Source: Stenotrophomonas sp. BIGb0135
GTDB lineage: Bacteria > Pseudomonadota > Gammaproteobacteria > Xanthomonadales > Xanthomonadaceae
NCBI RefSeq assembly: GCF_024810105.1
Contig: NZ_JANUDX010000002.1
Coordinates: forward strand, 248,001-312,000
Reading direction: 5' to 3'
DNA length: 64,000 bases
This document shows positions 16,363 to 24,823 of this stretch, in pieces. Positions within the stretch are counted from its first letter, which is position 1; the number at the start of each line of letters is the position of its first letter. A model generated the notes under the pieces. The model made no database searches. It was not told where the DNA came from and was given only the letters and a program-made list of their open reading frames with translations. The position numbers and the translations under genes are program-made.

Positions 16363-16833
16363 TTATGGCGGGTTGGAGCGAGAAGGCGCTGCCAGTAGGT
16401 CCATTTCCGGTTTCGCCAGTATCCAGTCGACGTCGTACTCCATCTGATATTCCCACTCGCGCAGACTGTCCGGCAAGGCGGTCAGGCGTTTTAATATCTG
16501 ATCAGCCACTTCAGGGTCATGAACGCGGAACAAGAGTGCGCGCTCTCCACGGGCCGTGATTCGAGCCAGGAAAATAGTGTTACGGTCGGCCTCGATCGCC
16601 AGTGCAATCATTTCCTCCAGCCGGACAAGGGTGTCAATTTCTTCGTTGGTCGGCGTGCCATTCAGGCCTTGAAGCTTGCAATTTATTCCAATTCTCAGGT
16701 GCCACGGAAAGGCATTGCGTCCCCTGAATGTACGTAATGCGGAATTGATAACTACAATGGCCGGATCGCTACCGATGGAAGTCTCAATCAAGCTATAGGA
16801 GGGAACAGGGACATCTCTCATTGGTCTATCCAT
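16363..16833 (-). CDS. DUF695 family protein at the island's right edge
   Basis: 156 residues matching DUF695: 'FPWHLRIGINCK', 'NGTPTNEEIDTLVRLEE', 'FLARITARGERALLFRV', 'DPEVADQILKRL' and 'EYDVDWILAKPE'. DUF695 proteins are frequently encoded beside polymorphic toxins, which suggests an immunity role. It is on the opposite strand to the other cassette genes. Start at 16833; ATG 16821 is an alternative, and neither has a strong ribosome site. About 180 bases upstream hold no recognisable gene. Confidence 0.7.
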   Translation of the reverse strand: MDRPMRDVPVPSYSLIETSIGSDPAIVVINSALRTFRGRNAFPWHLRIGINCKLQGLNGTPTNEEIDTLVRLEEMIALAIEADRNTIFLARITARGERALLFRVHDPEVADQILKRLTALPDSLREWEYQMEYDVDWILAKPEMDLLAAPSRSNPP

Positions 16834-17014
16834 CTGGTACCCGTGCGGAGTCTGGTGCCGAGCACGCTGACAGCTGAAGGAGGCGATGACGTTCGCGACA
16901 TCGACGCCCTGGCGATGGTCCTGCCAGTGCACGGGCCGGCCACCTTCGTGGCCTTCGCCTTGCGGCAAGTCGCGTGCGCGCCAGAGCGTTCAGCCCGGCC
17001 TGGGCATCTGCGAA

Positions 17015-17824
17015 TCAGCCGGGCGGCCCTTCCGCCGCCCCGAGCAATTCGCAGGCCGCCGCACATTCACTGCCCTTCAGTGCCTGCAGCAGCACATCAC
17101 GCGCTTCGTGGTCGATATGCCCGTCGCGGTCTGGCGGGTCGAGAATCTGCTGCACTGCCTCGAGGGTGGCGGCCTTGGTGGCCGGGGGCATCGCGGCGGT
17201 GGCCTCCACCAGAACGGGCAGGCCATCGAGCGCGGTGCGCGCGCGCGAGTTCGGGTTGAGGTCGGTCAGGCTGGCGCCCAGGACGATGCCGGCGATGTTG
17301 CGTGGGAGGGTGTCGGCCTCCTTCTGCATCGCCGTGAGCTCTTCGGCAGTCGGCTGCTTGCCCGGCCGTGCCAGTATCGCGCGGCTCTGAATGTCGAGCT
17401 GCCGTGCCGAGCAGGCTGTGGCCATGATCATGGTGCCATCGACCGCCACGGACATGCGGGCCAGCATCCCTTCGGTATCGCCGGTGGCCCGCGCCATGCG
17501 GACCAGGTGCGCGCCTGCGTGTGCGCTGTTGGCGCACAGGGTGCGTAGATCCGGGAGTGCCGTCAGCCCGGCCGATGCGTCGGGAAGCAATGCGGGATCA
17601 GCCACCGCCATCACCACGATCATGGCCCGGACCAACGCGTCGCGGTCGGGTTGGTTGGTCGGTGAGGCGGCGTCGGCGGCCGCGCGCAGTGCGTCCACCC
17701 GGCGCTGCTGAAGCTGCAGCGGCGTCTCATTGGCGGGTGGATCGGCGGCCATGGCCGGAGCGGCTGAGCCAAGCAGGACGACGGCCATGCACAGGCGGCG
17801 TCGAAACGAGCGGACAACATCCAT
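17015..17824 (-). CDS. hypothetical exported protein
   Basis: 269 residues with a clear signal peptide ending 'APAMAAD'. The mature part is Ala-rich and helical, with five or six Cys in the C-terminal two thirds (e.g. 'TLCANSAHAG', 'ECAAACELLG'), suggesting disulfides in the periplasm. ATG 17824 is chosen for the signal peptide and an upstream GAAGGA; a longer frame to 18118 runs into the cyclase gene. I do not recognise a family. It marks the return to GC-rich core DNA. Confidence 0.75.
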   Translation of the reverse strand: MDVVRSFRRRLCMAVVLLGSAAPAMAADPPANETPLQLQQRRVDALRAAADAASPTNQPDRDALVRAMIVVMAVADPALLPDASAGLTALPDLRTLCANSAHAGAHLVRMARATGDTEGMLARMSVAVDGTMIMATACSARQLDIQSRAILARPGKQPTAEELTAMQKEADTLPRNIAGIVLGASLTDLNPNSRARTALDGLPVLVEATAAMPPATKAATLEAVQQILDPPDRDGHIDHEARDVLLQALKGSECAAACELLGAAEGPPG

Positions 17825-17915
17825 GTTGCGTCCTTCGAGGCGGGGCCGGAGGGCCGGGATGGCCTGAGTGTAGCGGGGCGTCCGGGGCAGGCAAGAGGGG
17901 CGGGTCGGTCGGCGG

Positions 17916-19238
17916 CTAGGCCGTGACCGGCTCCGCCATCCGCACCCGGTTGCGCCCCTCGGTCTTGGCCAGGTAAAGCGCTTCATCCGCGCGCGCGACC
18001 AGTTCCTCCAGCAGCGGCTGGTCGCCTCCCGGCAGCGCCTCGCCAATCGCGCCGCCCACACTGATCGACACGGGAATGCGTACCCCGGCAACGGTGATCG
18101 GCTCGGCGGCAATGGCATGCCTCAGCCGCTCGGCCGCGACAGGCACTTCGTCGATGACCGGCGCCGACAGCAACGCAATGAACTCTTCGCCGCCGAAGCG
18201 GGCGAACAGGTCGCGATCGCGCAGCGCCTCGCGGCAGCGGCGGGCGACGGCCTTGAGGACTTCGTCGCCGACCGGGTGGCCGTGGGTATCGTTGATCTTC
18301 TTGAAATGATCCACGTCCACCATGAGCACGGCCACGGCGTGGCCCTGGGCTTCGCGGGCGGCGATGATCTGTGCCGAGCATTCCTCGAAATGACGCCGGT
18401 TGGGGACGCCGGTCAGCGGATCGGAGGAGGCCAGGCGGCGCAGTTCGGCGGCCATCAGCAGGTCGGCGGTGACGTCGGTGAACAGCCAGATGCGCCCGTG
18501 CTCGCCGTTGCCGCGCACCGGGTGGGTGTCCACTTCGAAGGTGCGTTCGCCCAACGTCCAATTCAGCTTCGAGGCGAAATTGACGTCGCCCATCTGCCTT
18601 GCATAGGCCTGGTCCAGTTCGGCGTGGTTGTCGCAGCGCTGCCGCAGGGCGCGCATGGGCCCGGCGATTTCGGCGGCGCGGTGGCGCCCCGGAGCGCACG
18701 CCATCAGCTCGGCGGCGCGCTCGTTGATTGCCGCCCCCACGCCATCGCCGTCGATCAGCACGATGCCGGCCGGCACGCTCTCGAACAGATCCTCGAACTG
18801 GTTGCGTACGATCACCTCGCGTGCGGCCTCCCGTCGTGCCGACAGCAGCCGCGCCACGCTGGCCGCCAGCATGGGTACCTGCTGCGTCATCGGCGCAGGC
18901 GCCGACGCATGCCGCCATAGCAGCAACAGCCCGCTGAGCGGTGCGCCATGGGACGGGGAGGGGATGTACAGCACCGATCCCGGGGTGCCACCGAGTGCGT
19001 GGAGGATCGCGGACGGCAGCCGGAACGCGGCGGCCTCTACCGGTTCGCCACGCCAGTCATGCTCGAAGATGCCGCTACGGGCCAGATTGAAGCCGGAGAA
19101 CGACAGCGTGGGCGAGGACACTGCCCACGTGGCACGGCCGTCGGCCTCGATGTCGATGGCCATGACCCTGTCCGCCCCCGAGGCAAGCTGGGCGAAGTGG
19201 CACAGCGCGGCGAGCGCGTCGCTGTCGGAGCGGGTCAA
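17916..19238 (-). CDS. GAF-PAS-GGEEF sensor diguanylate cyclase
   Basis: 440 residues predicted to make c-di-GMP in response to an input. The N-terminal 150 residues look like a GAF domain. A PAS domain follows ('FEDLFESVPAGIVLIDGDG' to 'GRIWLFTDVT'), then a full GGDEF domain with 'DPLTGVPNRRHFEE', 'VDVDHFKKINDTHGH' and active-site 'RFGGEEF' (about 347-351). An inhibitory RxxD (RDRD) lies five residues upstream. No membrane segment is seen. The start is TTG 19238, overlapping the hydrolase stop (TTGA), with GGCGGAG upstream. The tight coupling suggests the hydrolase acts on or with this sensor. Confidence 0.88.
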   Translation of the reverse strand: MTRSDSDALAALCHFAQLASGADRVMAIDIEADGRATWAVSSPTLSFSGFNLARSGIFEHDWRGEPVEAAAFRLPSAILHALGGTPGSVLYIPSPSHGAPLSGLLLLWRHASAPAPMTQQVPMLAASVARLLSARREAAREVIVRNQFEDLFESVPAGIVLIDGDGVGAAINERAAELMACAPGRHRAAEIAGPMRALRQRCDNHAELDQAYARQMGDVNFASKLNWTLGERTFEVDTHPVRGNGEHGRIWLFTDVTADLLMAAELRRLASSDPLTGVPNRRHFEECSAQIIAAREAQGHAVAVLMVDVDHFKKINDTHGHPVGDEVLKAVARRCREALRDRDLFARFGGEEFIALLSAPVIDEVPVAAERLRHAIAAEPITVAGVRIPVSISVGGAIGEALPGGDQPLLEELVARADEALYLAKTEGRNRVRMAEPVTA

Positions 19239-20035
19239 TGCGCCGCTCCGCCAAGACGCTGCTCGAGGATGCCGATGACCGCATCGGCGGCGGTCATGTG
19301 CGGCAGGTGGCCGGCGGCATCGATCACGTCGAGGGTCGCGCCGTCGATCGCCTTGGCCAGCCACTGCCCGACCTGCACCGGAACGGCTACGTCCACGGCG
19401 GTCTGGATCACATGGACGGGCTTGGCCACCTGCGCGGCCGAGCCGCGAAGATCGGAGGTGAAGATGGTGCGCGAGGTGTTGAGCGCGATGTCCGGGCGCA
19501 TCTGGAACAGGGTGTTGGAGAAATCGGCGATCACCGCGCTGTCATCTACGCCCACTACCATCGGCGCGAACCCGGCCACCCAGGCCTGGTAGTTGGCGCT
19601 CATGCTCTGGAACAGGCCCTCCAGGTCCTGCGGCTTGAACCCGCCGGTGTAATCGACATCATCGAGGTAACGCGGCGACGCGCCGATGAGGACAAGGCGC
19701 TCGAACAGGTCGGGCCTGGCGATGGCAGCCAGCGCGCCGATCATGCCGCTCATCGAGTGGCCGATGTACGTGCACTGCGACACGCCGCACTCGTCCAGCA
19801 GGTCGATCAGGTCGTCGGCATAGCCGAACAACGCGCCATGCCGTTCGAAATCGTAGCGTTCCGCACCCTGGGGGCCGCAGCCGGCCAGGTCGAAGGAGAT
19901 CACGTCGAAACGCGCCTCGAACCAGGGCCGCAGCGCGGTCCATGCGGTCTGGTCGGTACCGAAGCCGTGGGAAAGAACGGCGACCTGCTTGCCTTGGCCG
20001 CTGCGACGACCGTTGAACATTTCAAAACTGCCCAC
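19235..20035 (-). CDS. RsbQ/KAI2-like alpha/beta hydrolase
   Basis: 266 residues aligned in pattern with RsbQ of Bacillus and plant KAI2/D14: 'LSHGFGTDQTAW' (oxyanion hole), nucleophile Ser94 in 'GHSMSGMIG', the 'GASPRYLDD' lid entrance, Asp215 ('QTAVDVAVPV') and His243 ('AGHLPHM'). In Bacillus, RsbQ is needed by the PAS phosphatase RsbP for energy-stress signalling. Here the coupled partner is a GAF-PAS-GGEEF protein, so a small-molecule ligand may be turned into a c-di-GMP signal. GTG 20035 gives the family's usual N-terminal length; ATG 20020 is an alternative. Confidence 0.87.
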   Translation of the reverse strand: MGSFEMFNGRRSGQGKQVAVLSHGFGTDQTAWTALRPWFEARFDVISFDLAGCGPQGAERYDFERHGALFGYADDLIDLLDECGVSQCTYIGHSMSGMIGALAAIARPDLFERLVLIGASPRYLDDVDYTGGFKPQDLEGLFQSMSANYQAWVAGFAPMVVGVDDSAVIADFSNTLFQMRPDIALNTSRTIFTSDLRGSAAQVAKPVHVIQTAVDVAVPVQVGQWLAKAIDGATLDVIDAAGHLPHMTAADAVIGILEQRLGGAAH

Positions 20036-20291
20036 GTACGTCTACCCATGGCGCTGAAGGGCCGAATACTAGGGCACGGTGGTGGGCGGGGTCTATCGCG
20101 ATGCGAGCTGGGGTTCATGTGCGGCAGCACCGCCGAAACGGCGAGTGCGGGCATCCGGCCTTGGGCGGGGCAAGCCGGAATGATGGGCGTACGCGCCAAG
20201 GCGGGGCTTGGTCGCGACGCGATCGAGGGTTGGATTCGCACGCGTCGTCCCGGTGATGGCGACAACATGATCGACGCAACCCGGAGAATCC

Positions 20292-20642
20292 TCAGGATCC
20301 TGTCGTTTCAATGCGCAGGCGGATGCGCATTGCCCGCGCGGGCATCCAGCCGCCAAACAGAAGCTGCCGCAGATAGCCGCCGGCGGCCCCGGCAACGATG
20401 CCGGCCAGTACGCGCTGCGCCGGCCCGGTCCAGCGGCGCGCACGGTCGACCAGCCACGGCAGCAGCGCCAGGGCCTGGGCGCCGATGAGCAGGGCAAGGA
20501 CATCCAGGCCCACCGCATCAACCATCGTGAGTACCGGCAGCCACAGCGGATTGGAGGCGGCCATCAGGACGATCACGGTGGTCGCGATGATGACGATGCG
20601 GCGCCCGGTGGGCGTGCTGGTCCAGCGCAGCAAACGGGACAT
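20292..20642 (-). CDS. small membrane protein
   Basis: 116 residues. A basic N-terminus is followed by a hydrophobic segment 'IVIIATTVIVLMAA', a second around 'LDVLALLIGAQALALL' and a weaker one near 'GIVAGAAGGYL'. ATG 20642 is chosen; the longer frame to 20792 would cross the ldhA promoter region. No family recognised. It is divergent from ldhA. The 256 bases between it and the hydrolase hold no gene that I can see. Confidence 0.55.
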   Translation of the reverse strand: MSRLLRWTSTPTGRRIVIIATTVIVLMAASNPLWLPVLTMVDAVGLDVLALLIGAQALALLPWLVDRARRWTGPAQRVLAGIVAGAAGGYLRQLLFGGWMPARAMRIRLRIETTGS

Positions 20643-20790
20643 CGGGGACACGGCAGGGTCTCGGTGGGGAGGTGAAGGCGGTGGCGAGCCGGCCAGGGTT
20701 GCATGCGCGGGGCTGGCACGCGATCCTGCGGTGCACGGCAGGGCAGGCGCAAGTAGGCCGCCGTCGTCCGCCTTCCCCCGAGGAGTCGCC

Positions 20791-21795
20791 ATGAAAATCG
20801 CCGTGTTCAGCGCGCGTCCCTACGACCGCCGATTCCTCGACGAGGCCCACCAGTGCGCCGACCTCGCGGAGCCGGCCGAGTTCCTGTACTTCGACGCGTC
20901 CCTGGATGTGCATACCGCCGCGCTGGCACAGGACTGCGCGGCCGTCTGTGTCTTCGTCAACGATCGCCTGGACGCACCGGTACTGCACGCGCTGCATGCA
21001 CTGGGCGTGCGCGCGATCCTGCTGCGCTGCGCCGGCTTCAACAACGTGGACCTGGCCACGGCCGGGCAGATGGGGTTCTTTGTCGCCCGGGTGCCGGCCT
21101 ACTCGCCCGAGGCGGTGGCCGAGCATGCGCTGGCATTGGTGATGACCCTCAACCGGCACACCCATCGCGCCTACAACCGGGTGCGCGAGGGCAACTTCAT
21201 GCTCGATGGCCTGCTCGGGCGCACCCTGCACGGCAAGACCGTGGGCATCGTCGGCACCGGCAAGATCGGCCTGGCCACGGCGCGCATCTTCAAGGGGATG
21301 GGCTGCACGGTGCTGGGCCACGATCCTTACCCGTCACCGGACTTCCCGCCGATCGGCACGTTCGTGGCACTGGAGGAACTGCTGGCGCGGGCCGACATCG
21401 TCTCGTTGCATTGCCCGCTGACGCCGGACACCCACCACCTGATCAACGCGACCTCGCTGGCGCAGATGAAGCCCGGCGCGATGCTGGTCAATACCTCGCG
21501 CGGCGGCCTGGTCGATACCCAGGCGGTGATCGGTGCGCTCAAGGCGCGGCAGCTGGGCCACCTGGCCATCGATGTCTACGAGCAGGAAAGCGCGCTGTTC
21601 TTCCAGGACTGGTCGGGCGAGATCATCGACGATGATGCCTTCCAGCGCCTGATGACCTTCCCCAACGTGCTGGTCACCGGGCACCAGGGCTTCTTCACCG
21701 TCGAGGCGCTGCAGGAGATCTCCGCGATCACGCTGGGCAACCTGGACGACTTCGCCCGCGGTCGCGCGTGTGCCAATCGCGTGGTCGCCGCCTGA
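20791..21795 (+). CDS. ldhA: D-lactate dehydrogenase (NAD-dependent)
   Basis: 334 residues. Interconverts pyruvate and D-lactate with NADH. It has the NAD-binding motif 'GIVGTGKIGLATA', the D-2-hydroxyacid dehydrogenase signature 'MKPGAMLVNTSRGGLVDT' with the substrate Arg, the catalytic Glu in 'DVYEQES' and the catalytic His in 'VTGHQGFFT'. Those last two, together with 'FFQDWSGEIIDDD', are typical of fermentative LdhA. Ribosome site CGAGGAG eight bases before ATG. The lactate permease gene follows after about 45 bases, suggesting a lactate operon. Confidence 0.9.
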   Translation: MKIAVFSARPYDRRFLDEAHQCADLAEPAEFLYFDASLDVHTAALAQDCAAVCVFVNDRLDAPVLHALHALGVRAILLRCAGFNNVDLATAGQMGFFVARVPAYSPEAVAEHALALVMTLNRHTHRAYNRVREGNFMLDGLLGRTLHGKTVGIVGTGKIGLATARIFKGMGCTVLGHDPYPSPDFPPIGTFVALEELLARADIVSLHCPLTPDTHHLINATSLAQMKPGAMLVNTSRGGLVDTQAVIGALKARQLGHLAIDVYEQESALFFQDWSGEIIDDDAFQRLMTFPNVLVTGHQGFFTVEALQEISAITLGNLDDFARGRACANRVVAA

Positions 21796-21838
21796 TCCAC
21801 CGCTGTCGCCGTCCTCCCTCCACCCACCGCGCAGGGGC

Positions 21839-23467
21839 ATGACCATGTGGCATCAGACCTACGATCCCCTCGGCAACGCGAACCTCTCGGCGCTGCTGGC
21901 CGCGCTGCCGGTGCTGGTGTTCCTGCTCGCGCTGACGGTGCTGCGGCTCAAGGGGCTCACCGCCGCGCTGCTGGCGGTGCTGGTGTCGGCACTGGTGTCG
22001 GCCTGGGTGTTCGGTATGCCCGCGGGCGCCATTGCCGGCGCGGCGCTGCTGGGCATCGCCAACGGCCTCTTCCCGATCAGCTTCATCGTGCTGATGGCGG
22101 TGTGGCTGTACAAGCTGGCCATCCGCAGCGGCAAGTTCGAGGTGATCCGCGGCAGCATCGCCACCATCTCCGACGACCAGCGCATCCAGGTGCTGCTGAT
22201 CGCGTTCTGTTTCGGCGGCTTCCTGGAAGGGGCCGCGGGCTTCGGCGTGCCGATCGCGATCTGCGCCGCGCTGCTGGTGGAGCTGGGTTTCCGCCCGCTC
22301 AAGGCGGCCATGCTGTGCCTGGTGGCCAATGGCGCGGCCGGGGCCTATGGAGCGATCGGGATCCCGGTGCTGGTGGGGGCGCAGCAGGGTGGGGTGGCGC
22401 TGGGCGGGCTGTCGCAGATGCTGGTCCCGCTGGTGCAGGTGTGTGCGCTGCTGCTGCCGGCCGTACTGGTATGGATGCTGGATGGCTGGCGCGGGGTGCG
22501 CGAGACCTGGCCGGTGCTGCTGGTGGTCGGCGCGGTGTTCAGCGGGGCGCAGACGCTTACGCTGGTGCTGCTGGGGCCGGAACTGGTGGACATCATCGGC
22601 CCCCTGGCCGCGATGGGCAGCCTGGCCGCGTTCATGCAGGTCTGGCGCCCCGTGCGCATCTACCGCGAGGACCAGGCCCCGCCGGTCTCCGGGCAGCGCT
22701 GGACGCTGCGGCAGGTGCTGCTGGCGTGGTCGCCGTTCTACATCCTCACCGCCACCATCCTCACCTGGAGCCTGCCGGCGTTCAAGGCGCTGTTCGGCCC
22801 CGACGGCGCGCTCGGGGCGACGGTGCTGCACCTGCCCATCGCGTTGCTGGACCAGCGCGTGCAGGAGGTGCCGCCGCTGGTGGCCAGCGCGCGCACCCTG
22901 CCGGCGGTCTGGGATGTGGGGTGGCTCAATGCGTCCGGCACCGCGATCCTGATCGCCGCGCTGCTCACCGTGGTGCTGTCACCCCGGCTGACCGTGCGGT
23001 CGGCCGCGGAAGAACTTGCGCAGTCCGGCAACCAGATGTGGAAGCCGCTGGCGACGGTGGCACTGGTGATGGCGGTGGCCTACATCACCAACTATTCCGG
23101 GGCCTCGTCCACGATCGGGCTGGCGCTGGCCCAGGCCGGCGGCCTGTTCCCGGTGCTGGCGCCGGTGATCGGCTGGATGGGCGTGTTCATCACCGGCTCG
23201 GTGGTCAACAGCAATACCCTGTTCGCGCACCTGCAAGCGGTCACCGCCGGGCAGATCGGGGTGTCGCCGGCGCTGCTGGTGGCGGGCAACACCGCTGGCG
23301 GGGTGATGGCCAAGCTGGTGTCGCCGCAATCGATCGCCATCGCCGCCGCGGCGGTCAAGCTGGTTGGTCAGGAATCGGCGATCATGCGCAGCACCCTGGC
23401 GATCAGCCTCGGGCTGCTGGGCTACGTCTGCCTGTGCACCCTGCTGCTGTCGTGGATGACGGGCTGA
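21839..23467 (+). CDS. lldP: L-lactate permease family transporter
   Basis: 542 residues with about a dozen membrane segments. It follows the LldP/GlcA family throughout: N-terminal 'YDPLGNANLSALLAALPV', 'FCFGGFLEGAAGFGVPIAI', 'NYSGASSTIGLALA', 'TGSVVNSNTLFAHLQ' and 'NTAGGVMAKLVSPQSIAIA'. These transporters take up lactate or glycolate with protons. ATG 21839 gives the family's N-terminal length; ATG 21845 has better spacing to AGGGG. It is downstream of ldhA on the same strand. Confidence 0.92.
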   Translation: MTMWHQTYDPLGNANLSALLAALPVLVFLLALTVLRLKGLTAALLAVLVSALVSAWVFGMPAGAIAGAALLGIANGLFPISFIVLMAVWLYKLAIRSGKFEVIRGSIATISDDQRIQVLLIAFCFGGFLEGAAGFGVPIAICAALLVELGFRPLKAAMLCLVANGAAGAYGAIGIPVLVGAQQGGVALGGLSQMLVPLVQVCALLLPAVLVWMLDGWRGVRETWPVLLVVGAVFSGAQTLTLVLLGPELVDIIGPLAAMGSLAAFMQVWRPVRIYREDQAPPVSGQRWTLRQVLLAWSPFYILTATILTWSLPAFKALFGPDGALGATVLHLPIALLDQRVQEVPPLVASARTLPAVWDVGWLNASGTAILIAALLTVVLSPRLTVRSAAEELAQSGNQMWKPLATVALVMAVAYITNYSGASSTIGLALAQAGGLFPVLAPVIGWMGVFITGSVVNSNTLFAHLQAVTAGQIGVSPALLVAGNTAGGVMAKLVSPQSIAIAAAAVKLVGQESAIMRSTLAISLGLLGYVCLCTLLLSWMTG

Positions 23468-23473
23468 AACTGA

Positions 23474-23499
23474 GGCATTCATGTCTATACATGAATGCC
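23474..23499 (+). terminator. 11-bp inverted repeat after lldP
   Basis: GGCATTCATGT-CTAT-ACATGAATGCC, a perfect palindrome just past the lldP stop and without a T run. It may act as an mRNA-stabilising hairpin or weak terminator, or as an operator for the oxidase operon downstream. Confidence 0.45.
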
Positions 23500-23530
23500 G
23501 CGGACGTGCCGATCCGGGCCGTTGCGCACC

Positions 23531-23551
23531 GCTGCGACAACGTGTCGCAGC
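23531..23551 (+). promoter_or_regulatory. inverted repeat upstream of cyoA, possible redox-regulator box
   Basis: GCTGCGACA-ACG-TGTCGCAGC, a 9-bp perfect inverted repeat about 180 bases before cyoA. It fits GCGNC-N5-GNCGC, the type of site used by RegA/PrrA/RoxR response regulators. A -10-like TAAAAT lies at 23616. The assignment to a regulator is inferred. Confidence 0.4.
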
Positions 23552-23732
23552 CTATTTGTGGCCTTTCCTGCGCCGGATCATTGTCAATGCTCTTCTTAAA
23601 TGTTGCGTGACGGCCTAAAATTGAAAGGCTGACATGATCGTCCCCGTGCCTGTCCCCCTGGACCGGCACATCCGGCCATTGGCCGGGCGGGGCGCGCTTG
23701 AGCTGGCATTCCCTACGCAATTGGATCGACCG

Positions 23733-24821
23733 ATGATTCCGTTGAACCCCCTTGGACGCTTTTTGCGTCCGGGCCTGCTGTTTGCGTTGTCCGTGTTCCT
23801 CACGGGCTGCAACTCGGCCATCCTCAACCCCAAGGGCCAGATCGGCCACGATGAGAAGACGCTGCTGATCACGGCTACCGTGCTGATGCTGCTGGTCGTC
23901 GTGCCGGTCATCATCATGACCCTGACCTTCGCGTGGAAGTACCGTGCGACCAACACCAAGGCCCGCTATGAGCCGAAGTGGTCGCACTCCACCGCGATCG
24001 AAGTGGTGGTGTGGTCGATCCCGTGCATGATCGTGCTGGTGCTGGCCGTGCTGACCTGGCGTTCCTCGCACGCCCTGGACCCGTACCGTCCGCTGGACTC
24101 GGACAAGAAGCCGGTGGTGATCGAAGCCATCTCGCTGGACTGGAAGTGGCTCTTCATCTACCCCGAAGAGAACATCGCCACGGTCAACGAGATCACCTTC
24201 CCGGTCGATACCCCGCTGAACTTCAAGATCACGTCCGATTCGGTGATGAATGCGTTCTTCATCCCGCACCTGGGCAGCATGATCTACTCGATGACGGCCA
24301 TGGAGACCAAACTCCACCTGATCGCCAACGAGACCGGTGAGTTCCCGGGCATGTCCTCGCACTACAGCGGCGCGGGCTTCAGCAAGATGCACTTCACTGC
24401 CCATTCGGTCAGCGAGGAGCAGTACCAGCAGTGGCTGGCCAAGGTCCGCGGCACTGCGGCGACCCTGGACAAGACCGCCTTCAACGCGCTGGTGGCCGAG
24501 AAGAACCACGACTGGCACCCGGTGACCTATTTCGGTACCAGCGAAGCCGGCCTGTTCGACTGGGTGATCGCCAAGCACATGGGCGACAACCAGCACTACG
24601 GCATGAAGCACGACCACCAGGCGATGGGCCATGACGGCGCCGCGGGCGAAAGCCATGCCGGCCACGACATGCCGGCCGCCGATGGTCCCGCCCCGGCCGA
24701 CGTGCATGCCGACGATACGCACGCGGCCCACGCCGCTGGCGCCGCCGCCGAGCACGCAGACCACACTGCAGACGAGCACGCCGCCGCCGGTCACGCCGGC
24801 CACGCAGGCTCGGGAGAATAA
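23733..24821 (+). CDS. cyoA: cytochrome bo quinol oxidase subunit II
   Basis: 362 residues. A lipoprotein signal ('SVFLTGC') and two membrane segments are followed by the cupredoxin domain ('[17 protein letters not shown]', '[15 protein letters not shown]', '[11 protein letters not shown]') without CuA ligands, as in quinol oxidases. The C-terminus from about residue 290 is an extra Ala/His/Asp-rich tail with more than 15 His, not present in E. coli CyoA (315 residues). ATG 23733 begins the lipoprotein signal; the longer frame from 23634 has no sense as an export signal. First gene of cyoABCD. Confidence 0.93.
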   Translation: MIPLNPLGRFLRPGLLFALSVFLTGCNSAILNPKGQIGHDEKTLLITATVLMLLVVVPVIIMTLTFAWKYRATNTKARYEPKWSHSTAIEVVVWSIPCMIVLVLAVLTWRSSHALDPYRPLDSDKKPVVIEAISLDWKWLFIYPEENIATVNEITFPVDTPLNFKITSDSVMNAFFIPHLGSMIYSMTAMETKLHLIANETGEFPGMSSHYSGAGFSKMHFTAHSVSEEQYQQWLAKVRGTAATLDKTAFNALVAEKNHDWHPVTYFGTSEAGLFDWVIAKHMGDNQHYGMKHDHQAMGHDGAAGESHAGHDMPAADGPAPADVHADDTHAAHAAGAAAEHADHTADEHAAAGHAGHAGSGE

Positions 24822-24823
24822 GC

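Noticed and set aside
8156..16833. A phage or integrative element with its own integrase
   Set aside because: Despite att-like repeats, no integrase, recombinase, relaxase or transposase is readable on either strand in the island.
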